Below are positions 17,343-26,074 of a stretch of DNA of 44,072 nt, piece by piece. The position numbers and the translations under genes are program-made. Where the stretch lies: NCBI GenBank assembly GCA_036520135.1, contig DATDKF010000305.1, positions 1 to 44,072 of the forward strand, in the 5' to 3' direction. This stretch comes from DASSUW01 sp036520135. Its GTDB lineage: Bacteria; Actinomycetota; Thermoleophilia; Solirubrobacterales; Solirubrobacteraceae. The notes below the pieces were generated by a model. The model made no database searches and was not told where the DNA came from. It saw only the letters and a program-made list of their open reading frames with translations. Numbering within the stretch: the first letter of the stretch is position 1; the number at the start of each line of letters is the position of its first letter.

Positions 17343-17505
17343 GTAGCACTAGGGGTTGTCCGTAGCGCACAATGGCCGGGCGAGGAACCTAGCCTGGAGG
17401 GGGCCCCCATCTCCATCCAGCGGGTAGCCACGCTCAGTGTCGCAATGATGCGGATGCGAGTATGCGGTAGGACGCGGCGAGCACGCTCGCTGCTCGTCTG
17501 CCGCA
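17343..17505. repeat. dispersed repeat, copy 2 (~160 bp)
   Basis: Same ordered blocks as 1463-1618: GTAGCACTAGG, CACAATGGCCGG, AGTGTCGCAATGA, GATGCGAG and CGCTCGCTGCTCGTC. The middle portion is about ten bases longer in this copy. No coding capacity shared between the two copies is apparent. Confidence 0.7.
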
Positions 17506-17793
17506 GGTCGTCTGAGACGCCCGCTCGTCGCGCAAGGCGAGCGCGCGGGAGCGTCGTCGGGCGCGCCCGAAGCTGGGCGCGAGACGCGATGATGTCCGGC
17601 GTCCCTGTCCTCGGCGGCATGGTCGACATGGGCGTCTGTCACGTGATCTTGGAGGAGTCCTGGAACGCAACCGGTCGGTTCCGGATCCACCGTCGCGGGC
17701 CGGAGGCGACCCGATCGCTGGCTCCTGGTTGGCCCGGCGGGCCGGTAGGCGTAGGCACGAGGTACGACATCGGGCCAGTACCGCGGTGGTCGG

Positions 17794-17809
17794 TGTTGCA
17801 GGGGCAACA
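17794..17809. promoter_or_regulatory. palindrome upstream of ferredoxin reductase (possible operator)
   Basis: TGTTGC and GCAACA are separated by AGGG, a perfect 6-bp inverted repeat ending 26 bp before the ATG at 17836. Its position suits a repressor or activator site for the desaturase unit. The binding protein is unknown; the PucR-type regulator next door is a candidate only by proximity. Confidence 0.35.
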
Positions 17810-17835
17810 GATACGAGCCCGAAATTCTTGCGTGG

Positions 17836-18933
17836 ATGAAGAAAACGGCTCCTGGTTATGGGCATCCTCGAGGCATACGCTTTCTCGATGCAGCCGCCGT
17901 TCTCACCACACCGCTCCTCCCGGACGACTACCTCGGGCAGCTGAACCCGCTCTGGTCGACGCGCGAGCCGCGTGGCCGCGTCGAGGCCGTGGTGGCCGAG
18001 ACGCGCGACTGTGTGACGCTGTGGCTGAGGCCGGGCCGGGGCTGGCCCGCGCACGTGCCGGGCCAGTACGTGCGCGTCGGCGTCGACGTCGACGGTGTTC
18101 GGCACTGGCGCACGTATTCGCTCACGTCGCTGCCGGGGCGCCGCGACGGCCGCATCGCCATCACCGTTAAGCGCATTCCGGGCGGGCTGGTGTCGGAGTA
18201 CCTCGTCAGCCATCCGCGCCGTGGCATGCTGGTTCGGCTCGCGCCTCCGACGGGGGAGTTCGTTCTTCCGGACGCGGTCGAGCATCCGCTGCTGTTCGTG
18301 ACGGCGGGCAGCGGCGTGACGCCGGTCATGGGGATGCTGCGAGCGCTTGCGCAGCGCCTGGGCGGCCTTCCCGACGCCGCGCACGTGCACGTCGCCCGGT
18401 CGCCCGAGGACACGATTTTCGGCGGTGATCTGCGCGCGCTCGCGCGCGACCACCGTCGCTACGCGCTGCATGAGCACCACGACGATCGGGCCGGCCGGTG
18501 GGACGTCGCCGAGCTCGGCCGGCGCGTGCCCGACTGGCGTGAGCGCGAGACCTGGGCCTGCGGTCCGGCGGGCCTGCTGGACGCGCTGACCGACCGCTTC
18601 GAGCGCGCGGGTGTTTCCGAGCGTCTGCACCTCGAGCGCTTCCGGCCCGTCGCCGCCGCAGCGGGCGTTGGCGGGGAAGGCGGCCGTGTCCGCTTCCTTG
18701 CCAGCGGCAAGGAGGTCGAGACGGATGGGACGACGCCGCTGCTGGTGGCGGGCGAGCAGGCGGGCGCGCTGCTGCCGCACGGCTGTCGCATGGGCATCTG
18801 CAACTCCTGCATCGGGCGGCTGCGCTCCGGCGCCGTGCGTGACCTGCGCACAGGCGACGTCCAGCACGCCGACGGCCAGACGGTCCGCACGTGCGTCTCC
18901 GCCGCGGCGGATTCCCTCGAGATCGACCTCTAA
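17836..18933 (+). CDS. ferredoxin reductase fused to a C-terminal 2Fe-2S ferredoxin domain
   Basis: 365 residues. The FAD domain (about 45-145) has the R-x-Y-S motif RTYS at 92-95 and ITVKRIPGGLVSEYL. The NAD(P) domain (150-265) has FVTAGSGVTP (GSGVTP 158-163) and CGPAG at 242-246. A plant-type ferredoxin domain (285-365) carries C317, C322, C325 and C353 as iron-sulfur ligands (GCRMGICNSC, then TCVS). Similar fusions supply electrons to membrane acyl desaturases in actinobacteria, and the desaturase gene follows 17 bp later. ATG 17836 has no strong ribosome-binding site, so the exact start is open. Confidence 0.93.
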   Translation: MKKTAPGYGHPRGIRFLDAAAVLTTPLLPDDYLGQLNPLWSTREPRGRVEAVVAETRDCVTLWLRPGRGWPAHVPGQYVRVGVDVDGVRHWRTYSLTSLPGRRDGRIAITVKRIPGGLVSEYLVSHPRRGMLVRLAPPTGEFVLPDAVEHPLLFVTAGSGVTPVMGMLRALAQRLGGLPDAAHVHVARSPEDTIFGGDLRALARDHRRYALHEHHDDRAGRWDVAELGRRVPDWRERETWACGPAGLLDALTDRFERAGVSERLHLERFRPVAAAAGVGGEGGRVRFLASGKEVETDGTTPLLVAGEQAGALLPHGCRMGICNSCIGRLRSGAVRDLRTGDVQHADGQTVRTCVSAAADSLEIDL

Positions 18934-18950
18934 CACCAGGATTCCTTCCC

Positions 18951-20081
18951 ATGAGCACCACGCTTCTCGAACACCTGACCCCCGAAGACCTCGACGACAT
19001 CGGCGCTGAGCTTGACGGCATCCGCGACGAGGTGGTCGCCGACCTCGGTGAGCCCGACGCCGCGTACATCCGCAAGGTCGTGAAGGTCCAGCGCGGCCTC
19101 GAGGGTGCCGGGCGCGCCGCGCTGCTGGTGTCGCTGTTCCCGCCCGCCTGGCTGGCGGGGACGACCGCGCTGTCGGTGGCCAAGGTGCTCGAGAACATGG
19201 AGCTCGGGCACAACGTGATGCACGGCCAGTGGGATTGGATGCGCGACCCGGAGATTCACTCCACGACGTGGGAGTGGGACAACGTCTCGGCCGCCGAGGG
19301 CTGGAAGAAGTCTCACAACTACGAGCACCACACGTACACGAACATCGTCGGCAAGGACCGCGACCTCGGCTACACGCTGCTGCGCCTCGACGCCGAGCAG
19401 CCGTGGAAACCGTTCCACCTCGCTCAGCCGCTCTACAACATCGCCCTCGCGGTCGCCTTCCAGTGGGGCGTCGCGCTGTACGACCTCGAGCTCGACGAAG
19501 CGCGCAAGGGACGCAAGCCCTGGAGCCGAGTCGTGTCCGATGTCGGCCGGCTGGGGCGCAAGTCCGCGCGGCAGATCGCAAAGGACTACGTCGCCTGGCC
19601 GCTGCTGTCGGGCCCCTCGGCGGTGCCGACGCTACTCGGCAACCTGACCGCGAACGTCGTGCGCAACGTCTGGACCCACACCGTCATCTTCTGCGGACAC
19701 TTTCCCGACGGCGCGGAGACGTTCGACTTCGACGAGTCAGACCTCGACGGCGAGTCGCGCGGCGGCTGGTACGTCCGGCAGCTGCTCGGCTCCTGCAATG
19801 TTGACGGCCCGCCGGTCATGCATCTGATGACCGGAAACCTCAGCTACCAGATCGAGCACCATCTGTTCCCGGACCTGCCGTCCAACCGCTACGCCGAGCT
19901 GGCGCCGCGGGTGCGTGCGCTGTGCGAGCGCTACGGCCTGCCGTACGTGAGCGGTCCGCTGCCCAAGCAGTACGCGCAGGTGGTACGCAAGATCCTGCGG
20001 ATGTCGCTGCCGGGGGGCGGCGAAGCCGCCCCAGAAGCGGCAGCCGCGCGCCGGCACCCGATCCTGCGCCTGGTCGCCTAG
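18951..20081 (+). CDS. membrane fatty-acid (acyl-lipid or acyl-CoA) desaturase
   Basis: 376 residues. The three histidine boxes that bind the di-iron centre are all present: H87-N-V-M-H91, H122-N-Y-E-H126-H127 and Q300-I-E-H303-H304-L-F-P. Hydrophobic stretches lie near 55-80 and 155-175. The box order and the QIEHHLFPDLPSNRY segment are those of actinobacterial DesA3-like and other front-end-type desaturases, which introduce a cis double bond using O2 and electrons from a ferredoxin reductase. ATG 18951 with AGGA upstream. The stop TAG shares CTAG with the stop of the convergent regulator gene. Confidence 0.95.
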   Translation: MSTTLLEHLTPEDLDDIGAELDGIRDEVVADLGEPDAAYIRKVVKVQRGLEGAGRAALLVSLFPPAWLAGTTALSVAKVLENMELGHNVMHGQWDWMRDPEIHSTTWEWDNVSAAEGWKKSHNYEHHTYTNIVGKDRDLGYTLLRLDAEQPWKPFHLAQPLYNIALAVAFQWGVALYDLELDEARKGRKPWSRVVSDVGRLGRKSARQIAKDYVAWPLLSGPSAVPTLLGNLTANVVRNVWTHTVIFCGHFPDGAETFDFDESDLDGESRGGWYVRQLLGSCNVDGPPVMHLMTGNLSYQIEHHLFPDLPSNRYAELAPRVRALCERYGLPYVSGPLPKQYAQVVRKILRMSLPGGGEAAPEAAAARRHPILRLVA

Positions 20082-21292
20082 CCTGGCCCCCCGAGCAGTT
20101 CGGACGCGCGCAGGGCCGCGGCGATCTCCAACCGCCCGGCCGGGTCGTCGAGCGCGCCGGCGAACGCCTCGCGCAGGCGCGCGAGCCGGTACCGGACCGA
20201 CTGCGGGTGGATGTGCAGCGCGCGTGCGGTCGCCGTGACGTCGCCGTGCGCGTCCAGCCAGGCGCGAAGCGTCTCCGTCGCCCGGGCGCGCGCCACGGGC
20301 TTCAAGGCGCGCAGCGGCGCGAGGCGGGTGTCGACGAAGTCACGGGCGAGGGCGTCGTCTGCGACCAGCGCGAGGTCGAGCAGGTGCTCGTCCGCCCGCG
20401 ACAGCGCGTCATCGCCTAGCCGGCCCGCCGCGTGCAGCGGCCACCCGGTCACCGCACGCCACGCCGACTCGTCCGCGCGCGCCCACGGGACCGTCGGCCC
20501 CAGCACCCCCAGCTGGCGGCGCAGCCCCACCGCAAGCTGCCGCCGCCGCCCCGGGCCATCCGGATCGGGCACGACGAGGACGCCGCCGGCTTCCAAGGTC
20601 GCGCCGATCGTGCCGACCGGCATGCGGTGCACCACCCGCAGCGGGTCTCCGTGGCCGAGCGCCACGACCGCGAGCTGCGCCGGCAGCGGCCAGCCCGCCT
20701 GCTCGGCGGCACGCTCCACCGCGGCCGGGTCGCGCGCCTCGCCCCGCAGCAGCAGCTCGACGAGCGCATGGCGCCGCGTCTGCACGGAGCCTTCGCGCAA
20801 GGACTGCTCGCGCGCGTAGCCGGACACCGCGGCGTCCGCGAGCCGGTCGATGTAGGCGAAGATCGCCTCCGCGAACGCGATGAGCACGCGCGAGTCCAGC
20901 GACGCCTCGGCGAGCTCCACGGCGGCCCGCCACGCCACCCGGGCGCCGACGCGGTACGCCGACTGCAGGGCGTCAAGCGTGCGACCCGCGCGGAACTCCG
21001 CGCGTCCGATCGCCTCGTAGACGCCGTCGTCGGGCAGGTCGACGTCGCGCCCCAGCAGGTCCACGAACTGCTGCAGCGCGGCCGCCGCGCCCTCCCGGAT
21101 CAGTCGACCGAACTCGCCCCTGAGCGGTTGGTCGTACTCCACCACCTCAGCTCGGACGGCGGCGATGATGTCCTCGACGACGCCGGGCAGCCCAGGACGC
21201 ACCAGCTCCGCCACCTCGGCGGGCACGGCCGCCCACGGCATCTCCCCGCCGGACGCCGGCCCTCCGCTCTTCGGTGCGCCGCTCGGGCTCAT
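20078..21292 (-). CDS. PucR-family transcriptional regulator
   Basis: 404 residues. The C-terminal PucR-type helix-turn-helix (about 350-378) reads GDVTATARALHIHPQSVRYR then LARLREAF. A GGDEF-like degenerate middle domain and an N-terminal helical sensing domain (VVEDIIAAVRAEVVEYDQPL, LIREGAAAALQQFVDLLGRD, REQSLREGSVQTRRHALVEL) precede it. These regulators commonly sit beside desaturase/reductase pairs in actinobacteria, where they are thought to control membrane-lipid unsaturation. It is convergent to the desaturase with a 4-base CTAG overlap of the two stop codons, so its own promoter is to the right of 21292. Confidence 0.9.
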   Translation of the reverse strand: MSPSGAPKSGGPASGGEMPWAAVPAEVAELVRPGLPGVVEDIIAAVRAEVVEYDQPLRGEFGRLIREGAAAALQQFVDLLGRDVDLPDDGVYEAIGRAEFRAGRTLDALQSAYRVGARVAWRAAVELAEASLDSRVLIAFAEAIFAYIDRLADAAVSGYAREQSLREGSVQTRRHALVELLLRGEARDPAAVERAAEQAGWPLPAQLAVVALGHGDPLRVVHRMPVGTIGATLEAGGVLVVPDPDGPGRRRQLAVGLRRQLGVLGPTVPWARADESAWRAVTGWPLHAAGRLGDDALSRADEHLLDLALVADDALARDFVDTRLAPLRALKPVARARATETLRAWLDAHGDVTATARALHIHPQSVRYRLARLREAFAGALDDPAGRLEIAAALRASELLGGPG

Positions 21293-21457
21293 CCCGCCAG
21301 CTTCGCAGCCACAGGCGACACTCGCGCAACGCGGAAGCGCGGCCTGACGCCGCGGCCCTCGCCGGTCTTCTCTGCGCAGCCAGCACTGTTCAGGGCCGTT
21401 CCAACCGACCGCGGGGTTGTGTTGGCCGCATGCACCCCGACCGCGATTGGGTGACGC

Positions 21458-21850
21458 TCAGCGGTCAAGCTCAAAGCGCATCGCCAGCTCTGTGCCCGCG
21501 CCATCCCCGCCGCTGGAACGGATCGCGACTTCGGCGGCCAGCTGCGTGATCAGCGAAAGCCCGATGCCAGCGCCTGGGGTATCGGGTCGAGGCCGCATGC
21601 CGAGTCCGGAATCGCGCACGTAAATGCAGAGGTAGCCGTCGGATTTGCGGGCTTCGAGCTCGATGTCGCCGGCGTCGGGGTAGTCGCGATAGGCGTGTAC
21701 GACGGCGTTGGTAACCGCTTCACTGACGCACGACATGATCGATGCGATCAGGACATCGTCGAGGCCGTATCGCTGCGCGAGCTCGCGCGTTGCGCGACGC
21801 GCCTCACCGACCGCTTCAGGAGCTGCTGGAAACCGCCACCGCGTCGCCAT
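21458..21850 (-). CDS. RsbW-like ATP-binding anti-sigma factor
   Basis: 130 residues of a HATPase_c_2 domain: N-box SCVSEAVTNAVVHAYRDYP, then the G1 box VRDSGLGM and the G2 box GAGIGLSLITQLAAE. This is the kinase/anti-sigma family of partner switching: it binds an alternative sigma factor and phosphorylates a STAS antagonist in the cytoplasm. A STAS gene (22217-22747) and the first part of a sigma-factor gene (22005-22190) lie nearby, but the sigma gene is truncated, so its current partner must be encoded elsewhere. Confidence 0.9.
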   Translation of the reverse strand: MATRWRFPAAPEAVGEARRATRELAQRYGLDDVLIASIMSCVSEAVTNAVVHAYRDYPDAGDIELEARKSDGYLCIYVRDSGLGMRPRPDTPGAGIGLSLITQLAAEVAIRSSGGDGAGTELAMRFELDR

Positions 21851-22004
21851 GGCCTAGACGTACCCGGTAGCTGAGGGCGCTCTGCTTTACGTGGCCGGTA
21901 CGCTGACGTCGGCCCGACCTCCGACGCAAGCGCCAGAGCCCGGTCGGCGACCAAGTTCGGGAACGGCCGCTGCTCGTTTCCCTTCCGCCGTATGAGTCGA
22001 TCGC

Positions 22005-22190
22005 GTGATCTCTTCGCATCTCGACCCAGCCGTGCGCCCGTATCGGGGGGGCGCGCATCGACTGCCGGACCGTGGGAACGAGGCGGCGGACGTTTACGCG
22101 GACCACCGTGACGCGCGGGCCCGCGAACCGCTGGTGCGAGCCTATCTGCCGCTCGCCAACGCCATCGCGAGGCGCTTTGAGGGTGAGCCT
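22005..22190 (+). pseudogene. truncated N-terminus of a SigB/SigF-type sigma factor
   Basis: The frame from ATG 22005 includes DRGNEAADVYADHRDARARE, then PLVRAYLPLANAIARRFEG, the start of sigma region 2 as in stress sigma factors of the SigB/SigF group (LVxxYLPLAxxIARRF). Past about 22185 the sequence (GEPHRACAPRLGHLLS) no longer matches, and the remaining regions 2.3-4 are absent. The rest of the gene was lost at a junction with the STAS locus. It is intact to that point with no internal shift. Confidence 0.7.
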
Positions 22191-22216
22191 CATCGAGCAT
22201 GCGCTCCCCGCCTCGG

Positions 22217-22747
22217 TCACCTGCTGTCGTGAGGGCCGCTTGCTGATTCGTCTGGTTCGCTGTCGACGACATCGACTGCCGCCACAAACGGCAGCGCCTG
22301 GTCAAGCGCGCACAGCTGGATCGCTCTGTCGACCGGAGCCGCAGGAGCAAGCATAGTCAGCCGGAATCCGTCGCGCTGCGCGCGCTGGTGCAGCGCCACA
22401 AACAGGTGCAGACCCGTGGAGTCGATGAAGGACAGGCCGCGCAGATCGAGCACCACGCGCCCGGTACCCTTGATCCCGTCCAGCGTGGCGCGCAGCGTTT
22501 CAACGGTGGCAAGGTCGAGCTCGCCGCGGGGCTGCACGATCGCGACATCATCGCGCCGCTGCACCTCGACGGCGAAAGACTCGAGCCCAGCCGCCTCGAC
22601 CGCACGAGCTGATCCGCTGCGACGCCGGGCATCGGCTGACGCGCGACTGGTGGCGATCAGCGCGCGACCAGGTGCCGTTCTGTCGCAGCCCGCCGCTGCC
22701 TCGTTCCACGCGGTATGTCCATCCAAAGCGCCGCTGGACCTCACCAT
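22217..22747 (-). CDS. STAS-domain anti-sigma factor antagonist
   Basis: The STAS domain runs from about residue 55: FAVEVQRRDDVAIVQPRGEL, then DLATVETLRATLDGIKG, VVLDLRGLSFIDSTGLHLFV and ALHQRAQRDGFRLTMLAP. The serine in DSTGL is the usual phosphorylation site of RsbV-type antagonists. Residues 1-50 from ATG 22747 are not domain-like, and there is no good start codon near the domain boundary, so the N-terminus is uncertain and may reflect a fusion at a rearrangement point. Partner switching with the HATPase at 21458 is plausible. Confidence 0.85.
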   Translation of the reverse strand: MVRSSGALDGHTAWNEAAAGCDRTAPGRALIATSRASADARRRSGSARAVEAAGLESFAVEVQRRDDVAIVQPRGELDLATVETLRATLDGIKGTGRVVLDLRGLSFIDSTGLHLFVALHQRAQRDGFRLTMLAPAAPVDRAIQLCALDQALPFVAAVDVVDSEPDESASGPHDSR

Positions 22748-22794
22748 CCACGCTTACGGGGTCTGGTGTTCCGGCCGACGGCATGTGGGTCTCG

Positions 22795-23015
22795 TCATCC
22801 GACCGCGCATCGCCGCGATCCGCGGCCTGCTCGACATAGCGCGCGCGTGCGTCCTTGCCCTGCTTGCGCTGCTGGTCGGCTACCGAACCCACGTCGCTCG
22901 CGCTCGATCGGACGCGCTCGCCCGGCTGGGTGGACCACTGGTCGACCTGGTCGCGCATCCGCCCGCGGGCTTCGTCGTCCGCGTCGCGCGCCTTCTCCTG
23001 CGCCTGAGAAGCCAC
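22795..23015 (-). pseudogene. truncated paralogue of the 40035-40529 protein
   Basis: From GTG 23015 the frame reads MASQAQEKARDADDEARGRM (first codon GTG), then RDQVDQWSTQPGERVRSSAS, DVGSVADQQRKQGKDARARY and VEQAADR. This matches QLRSQVDQRSTDAGHRVGGI and the following LREQGKDQPAKLVEQAADR of the protein at 40035. After VEQAADR the similarity ends, while the intact gene goes on for another 70 residues with a membrane helix. The open frame continues to 22548 through unrelated, STAS-overlapping sequence. This is another 3'-truncation at the same junction zone as the sigma fragment. Confidence 0.6.
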
Positions 23016-23193
23016 GTCCTTGGCCTTGTCGTGCGCCTGATCGGCGAGCCGATTGCTGCCCCTTGCTGCTCCTCCTGCTCGTGTTCACGGTCTGGGATGC
23101 CCTTCCCTCGTTGGAGATCTGCGTCGCCGACGGGGGCAGCCCGGTCCAACGGACCGAGATCACGGCCGGCGCTGCCCCTGCGAGGCGACGTTG

Positions 23194-23535
23194 TTAGCGG
23201 AATCCCTCCCGGTCGCGCCGGCTGTCTCGATCGGTTGGATCGTCGGTGTACGGCTCGCGGCTCCCCGACTTGGCGAGCCCGCGAGAGACGAAGTAGCCCG
23301 CGCCGAGAATCGAGACGTAGAGCCAAGCCTGGCGAGCGATGAACTCGTCCGTACCGTTGTCACCGCCCTTGATGAGGGCGGCGCTGATCAGGATGGCCGC
23401 GATCAGACCGACCATCCCCCAGAACTCGGTGGTCTTGAACGCCTGCTTGGTCTCCGAGGTGAGACGACGGGCAGTGCCAGAGATGCCCGCCGAGCGGGCG
23501 CTCTGATCACGACTGGTAGCGCCGGTACTAGCCAT
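23194..23535 (-). CDS. two-helix membrane protein (113 aa)
   Basis: ATG 23535, with AGGAAGGAGC upstream. The N-terminal 30 residues are polar (MASTGATSRDQSARSAGISG). Then come KQAFKTTEFWGMVGLIAAIL with its helix, a short acidic loop (IKGGDNGTDEFIARQ) and a second helix, AWLYVSILGAGYFVSRGLAK, before a charged tail. The KQAFxTTEFW...VSRGLAKxGSR layout is one I recall from Solirubrobacterales hypothetical proteins. It overlaps the end of the frame-broken gene upstream by eight bases (ATGGCTAG). Confidence 0.75.
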   Translation of the reverse strand: MASTGATSRDQSARSAGISGTARRLTSETKQAFKTTEFWGMVGLIAAILISAALIKGGDNGTDEFIARQAWLYVSILGAGYFVSRGLAKSGSREPYTDDPTDRDSRRDREGFR

Positions 23536-24017
23536 GTGCGGGGCTCCTTCCTGTTGACGGCCTCGGCGGAGTACCGCTCACGGCCGCCGCGTCGCCGCGT
23601 CCGTGTGAGCGCTCCTGCCAAAAGGTCTGGTACGGCACGATCGTGCGTGGCGGCGATGTCGAGAGGTCGATGTCGCCTGTCCCGTCGACCCAGAGTCCCG
23701 GCGGCCCGCTCGTGGTGGCCGGCGCGATGTCGGTCGAGGTCGGGGGTCTCACCGTTCTGGGTCCGCGGCGACTCCGTGTAACGCGGCCCGTTCGACATCA
23801 CTTGCTCCGCCGAAGCGCTGCCGCCGTCGTCGGTGGAAGCCTTCAGGATCCGCAACACCTCGATCGCCAACTCGCGCTCGGGCTGGAGCTTCAAGGAGTC
23901 ATCGAGTCGCGCTCGACCGGTCAGGCGCTGGACCTCGGCTATCAGCCGCTTGCGTTGCAAGGTCCGCTCGGGCGTTCGCGGTTCCACGACGGTCAACGGC
24001 AGGGTGCTGATCAGCAC
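23528..24017 (-). pseudogene. hypothetical protein with a frameshift
   Basis: One frame contains QRKRLIAEVQRLTGRARLDD, then SLKLQPERELAIEVLRILKA, and MSNGPRYTESPRTQNGETP (ATG 23798 with GGAG upstream). At a C run the coding signal moves to a second frame, TSTDIAPATTSGPPGLWVDG, then TGDIDLSTSPPRTIVPYQTF, ending at TAG 23528 inside the start of the membrane protein. It may be one gene or two (split at 23798). No family recognised. Confidence 0.35.
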
Positions 24018-25086
24018 TCACGAGGTCAGCGGCACCGAGCCGTTCCCCCGTCCCCCACATCCCGGGTTACGTGTACGACGACAGTGCGCCCGGCGGAACC
24101 ACGAACATCGAGGTCGACCGCCACGGCAACCGCATCCGCGAGTACGTCAGCCTCACCGGCACCCACACCAACTGCGCCGGCGGCCGCACCCCGTGGGACA
24201 CGTGGCTGACCTGTGAGGAGACCGAGGTCATCGCCGGCAAGCCGCATGGCTATGTCTTCGAGCTCGACCCCTACGACCAGCGCGCTAATCGCGACCCCAA
24301 GCCGATCAAGGCGCTCGGCCGCTACGCCCACGAGGCGTGCGTCGTCGACCCGCACGAGGGCGCATCTACCTGACCGAGGACGCCGGCACGCCGGACGGCT
24401 TGCTCTACCGCCGGACGCCGCCGCGCAAGGCGCTGCCGCTCCGCCATGGGTCCCTGCGCAGGCTCGCCGACGACGTCGGCACGCTCGAGGCGATGACGGC
24501 ATTCACCAAGCGCGGGGAGCACGTGCCCGACCTCTCGTCGGCCAGCACGCCGGGGACGACCTACCGCGTCACGTGGGTCGAGGTGCCCGACCGCGACGCC
24601 AAGACGCTGTCGACCCGCAAGCAGTTCACCAACGACCAGATCACCCGCAGCCGCAAGTACGAGGGGATGTGGTGGGGCGACGGCGGCGCCTACTTCGTGT
24701 GCTCGTTCGCCCGCACCTCGGACGGCAGCGCCGCGCAGCACGACGGCCAGATCTGGTTCCTGGATGCCTGCGAGGACACGATCGAGCTCAAGCTGCACTT
24801 CGCCTACACGCCCGGCGACCAGGACACCGACGTCGACGGCTCCGACAACATCACCGTCTCCGCCTACGGCGGGTGATCATCGCCGAGGACGGCGACGGCG
24901 TGAACCACCTCGTCGGCTCGACCGACCGCGGCGAGGCGTTCTTCTTCGCCCGCAACGACGACCCCGAGAACTCCGAGTTTCGCCGGCCCCAACTTTGCCC
25001 CCGACCCCAAGATCCTGTTCGCCAACGTCCACGCCCCCGGATACGTCTACGCGATCACGGGGCCGTTCAAGAAGCAGTGCCGTTGA
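23992..25086 (+). pseudogene. PhoX/DUF839-type phosphatase, 5'-truncated with four frameshifts
   Basis: Homology starts inside the protein (VNGRVLISTHEVSGTEPFP), then jumps frame four times: IPGYVYDDSAPGGTTNIEVD with NCAGGRTPWDTWLTCEET to DPHEG; RIYLTEDAGTPDGLLYRRTP through YEGMWWGDGGAYFVCSFART to SAYGG; VIIAEDGDGVNHLVGSTDRG; and NFAPDPKILFANVHAPGYVY to a TGA at 25084-25086. The TPWxTWLTCEE, MWWGDGGAYFVCS and GPNFxPD motifs are those of the secreted calcium/iron-dependent PhoX family. The signal peptide and first third are missing. Each shift is one inserted or deleted base in a short homopolymer. Confidence 0.8.
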
Positions 25087-25100
25087 TCCGCCGATGCGTA

Positions 25101-25125
25101 GGCCCTGCCCGTTGAGGGCAGGGCC
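25101..25125. terminator. perfect 10-bp stem-loop between PhoX remnant and glycan operon
   Basis: GGCCCTGCCC, loop GTTGA, then GGGCAGGGCC. The stem is perfect and very GC-rich, but no T run follows on either strand. It could end transcription of the decayed phosphatase gene or shape the leader of the next gene, whose first ATG (25131) starts 6 bp after it. Confidence 0.5.
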
Positions 25126-25130
25126 GTCAG

Positions 25131-25994
25131 ATGCTCGGCACGCCTACAGCGTCTCGAGTGCCCACCGTGGTGATCGTGACGAAGAACCGCCGGGAGCGGC
25201 TGCTCGCCACGCTCGCGGAATTGGCCCGGCTGCCCGACCGGCCGCCGGTCGTGGTCGTCGACAACGCCTCGGATGACGGCACGGCGGACGCCGTGCGCCG
25301 ACGCTATCCGAGCGTCCGGCTGATCAAGACCGGCGATGTCGGCGCGGCGGCGCGCAACCTCGGCATCAGGGCGGCCGGGACACCTCTGGTCGCCTTCAGC
25401 GACGATGACTCATGGTGGGCTCCGGGAGCGCTCAGCCGAGCAGCGCAGCTGTTCTCGGCCTATCCCGCGCTCGGGCTGATCGCCGCGGGCATCACCGTCG
25501 AGCCTCGGGGTGCCCTGGACCCCACGTGCCAGGCCATGCGCGACACGCCGCTGGACGCCGATCTCGCCCTGCCCGGACCGCCGGTGCTCGGATTTCTCGC
25601 TTGCGCCGCCGTTGCGCGCTCATCGGCTGTGCTTGCCTGCGGCGGCTTTCACGGACGCTACGGGTTCGGCGGGGAGGAGCATCTGCTTGCCGTCGATCTG
25701 GCGTCGGCCGGCTGGGGTCTGGCGTACGTCGAGACCATCGCCGCCCACCATCACCCTGCGCCGGGACCACGGAAGTGGCGGCGAACGATCGAGTTGCGCA
25801 ACCTGTTCTGGTCGACGTGGCTCCGCCGGCCACTGCCTCGGGCGGCGTACCTCACGCTGGCGCTGACCAGACGTCGCGAGGGCGGCACGCGGGCGTTGCT
25901 CGCGGCGATGCGCGGGCTTCCGTGGATCGTCAGGGAACGGCGCGTGGTGCCGCCGCGCGTCGAGCGCTCGCTGCGAGCGCTCGACGCGAGCTGA
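25131..25994 (+). CDS. GT2 family glycosyltransferase
   Basis: 287 residues (or 278 from GTG 25158, which starts directly at the fold: VPTVVIVTKNRRERLLATLA). GT-A features are VVVVDNASDDGTADAVRRR (nucleotide-binding acid), AARNLGIRAAGTPLVAFSDD with the metal-binding FSDDD, and the acceptor-side CGGFHGRYGFGGEEHLLAVD. The GxxGFGGEEH segment is the usual ED-like catalytic region. No membrane helices. It stands 109 bp ahead of the carbamoyltransferase and is probably part of the same surface-glycan locus. Confidence 0.9.
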   Translation: MLGTPTASRVPTVVIVTKNRRERLLATLAELARLPDRPPVVVVDNASDDGTADAVRRRYPSVRLIKTGDVGAAARNLGIRAAGTPLVAFSDDDSWWAPGALSRAAQLFSAYPALGLIAAGITVEPRGALDPTCQAMRDTPLDADLALPGPPVLGFLACAAVARSSAVLACGGFHGRYGFGGEEHLLAVDLASAGWGLAYVETIAAHHHPAPGPRKWRRTIELRNLFWSTWLRRPLPRAAYLTLALTRRREGGTRALLAAMRGLPWIVRERRVVPPRVERSLRALDAS

Positions 25995-26074
25995 CCCCGA
26001 CCGCGGTCGATGTTCTGACTTCGCTGATCCCTCGCCGCGTTTGTGGTCACCTCTCGAACCGCATCCGTTTGGAG

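Larger units (their letters stand above)
17224..17835. other. 612 bp intergenic region: dispersed repeat copy 2 and a palindrome
   Basis: No gene recognised. It holds repeat copy 2 (17343-17505) and a small palindrome (17794-17809) in front of the ferredoxin reductase. Base composition falls just before the start codon, as expected of a promoter region, but no clear -35/-10 pair was found. Confidence 0.5.

Noticed and set aside
17434..19581. 715-residue minus-strand ORF across the ferredoxin reductase and desaturase genes
   Set aside because: Arginine/alanine/proline-rich shadow of two well-supported plus-strand genes; high GC keeps the antisense frame open.
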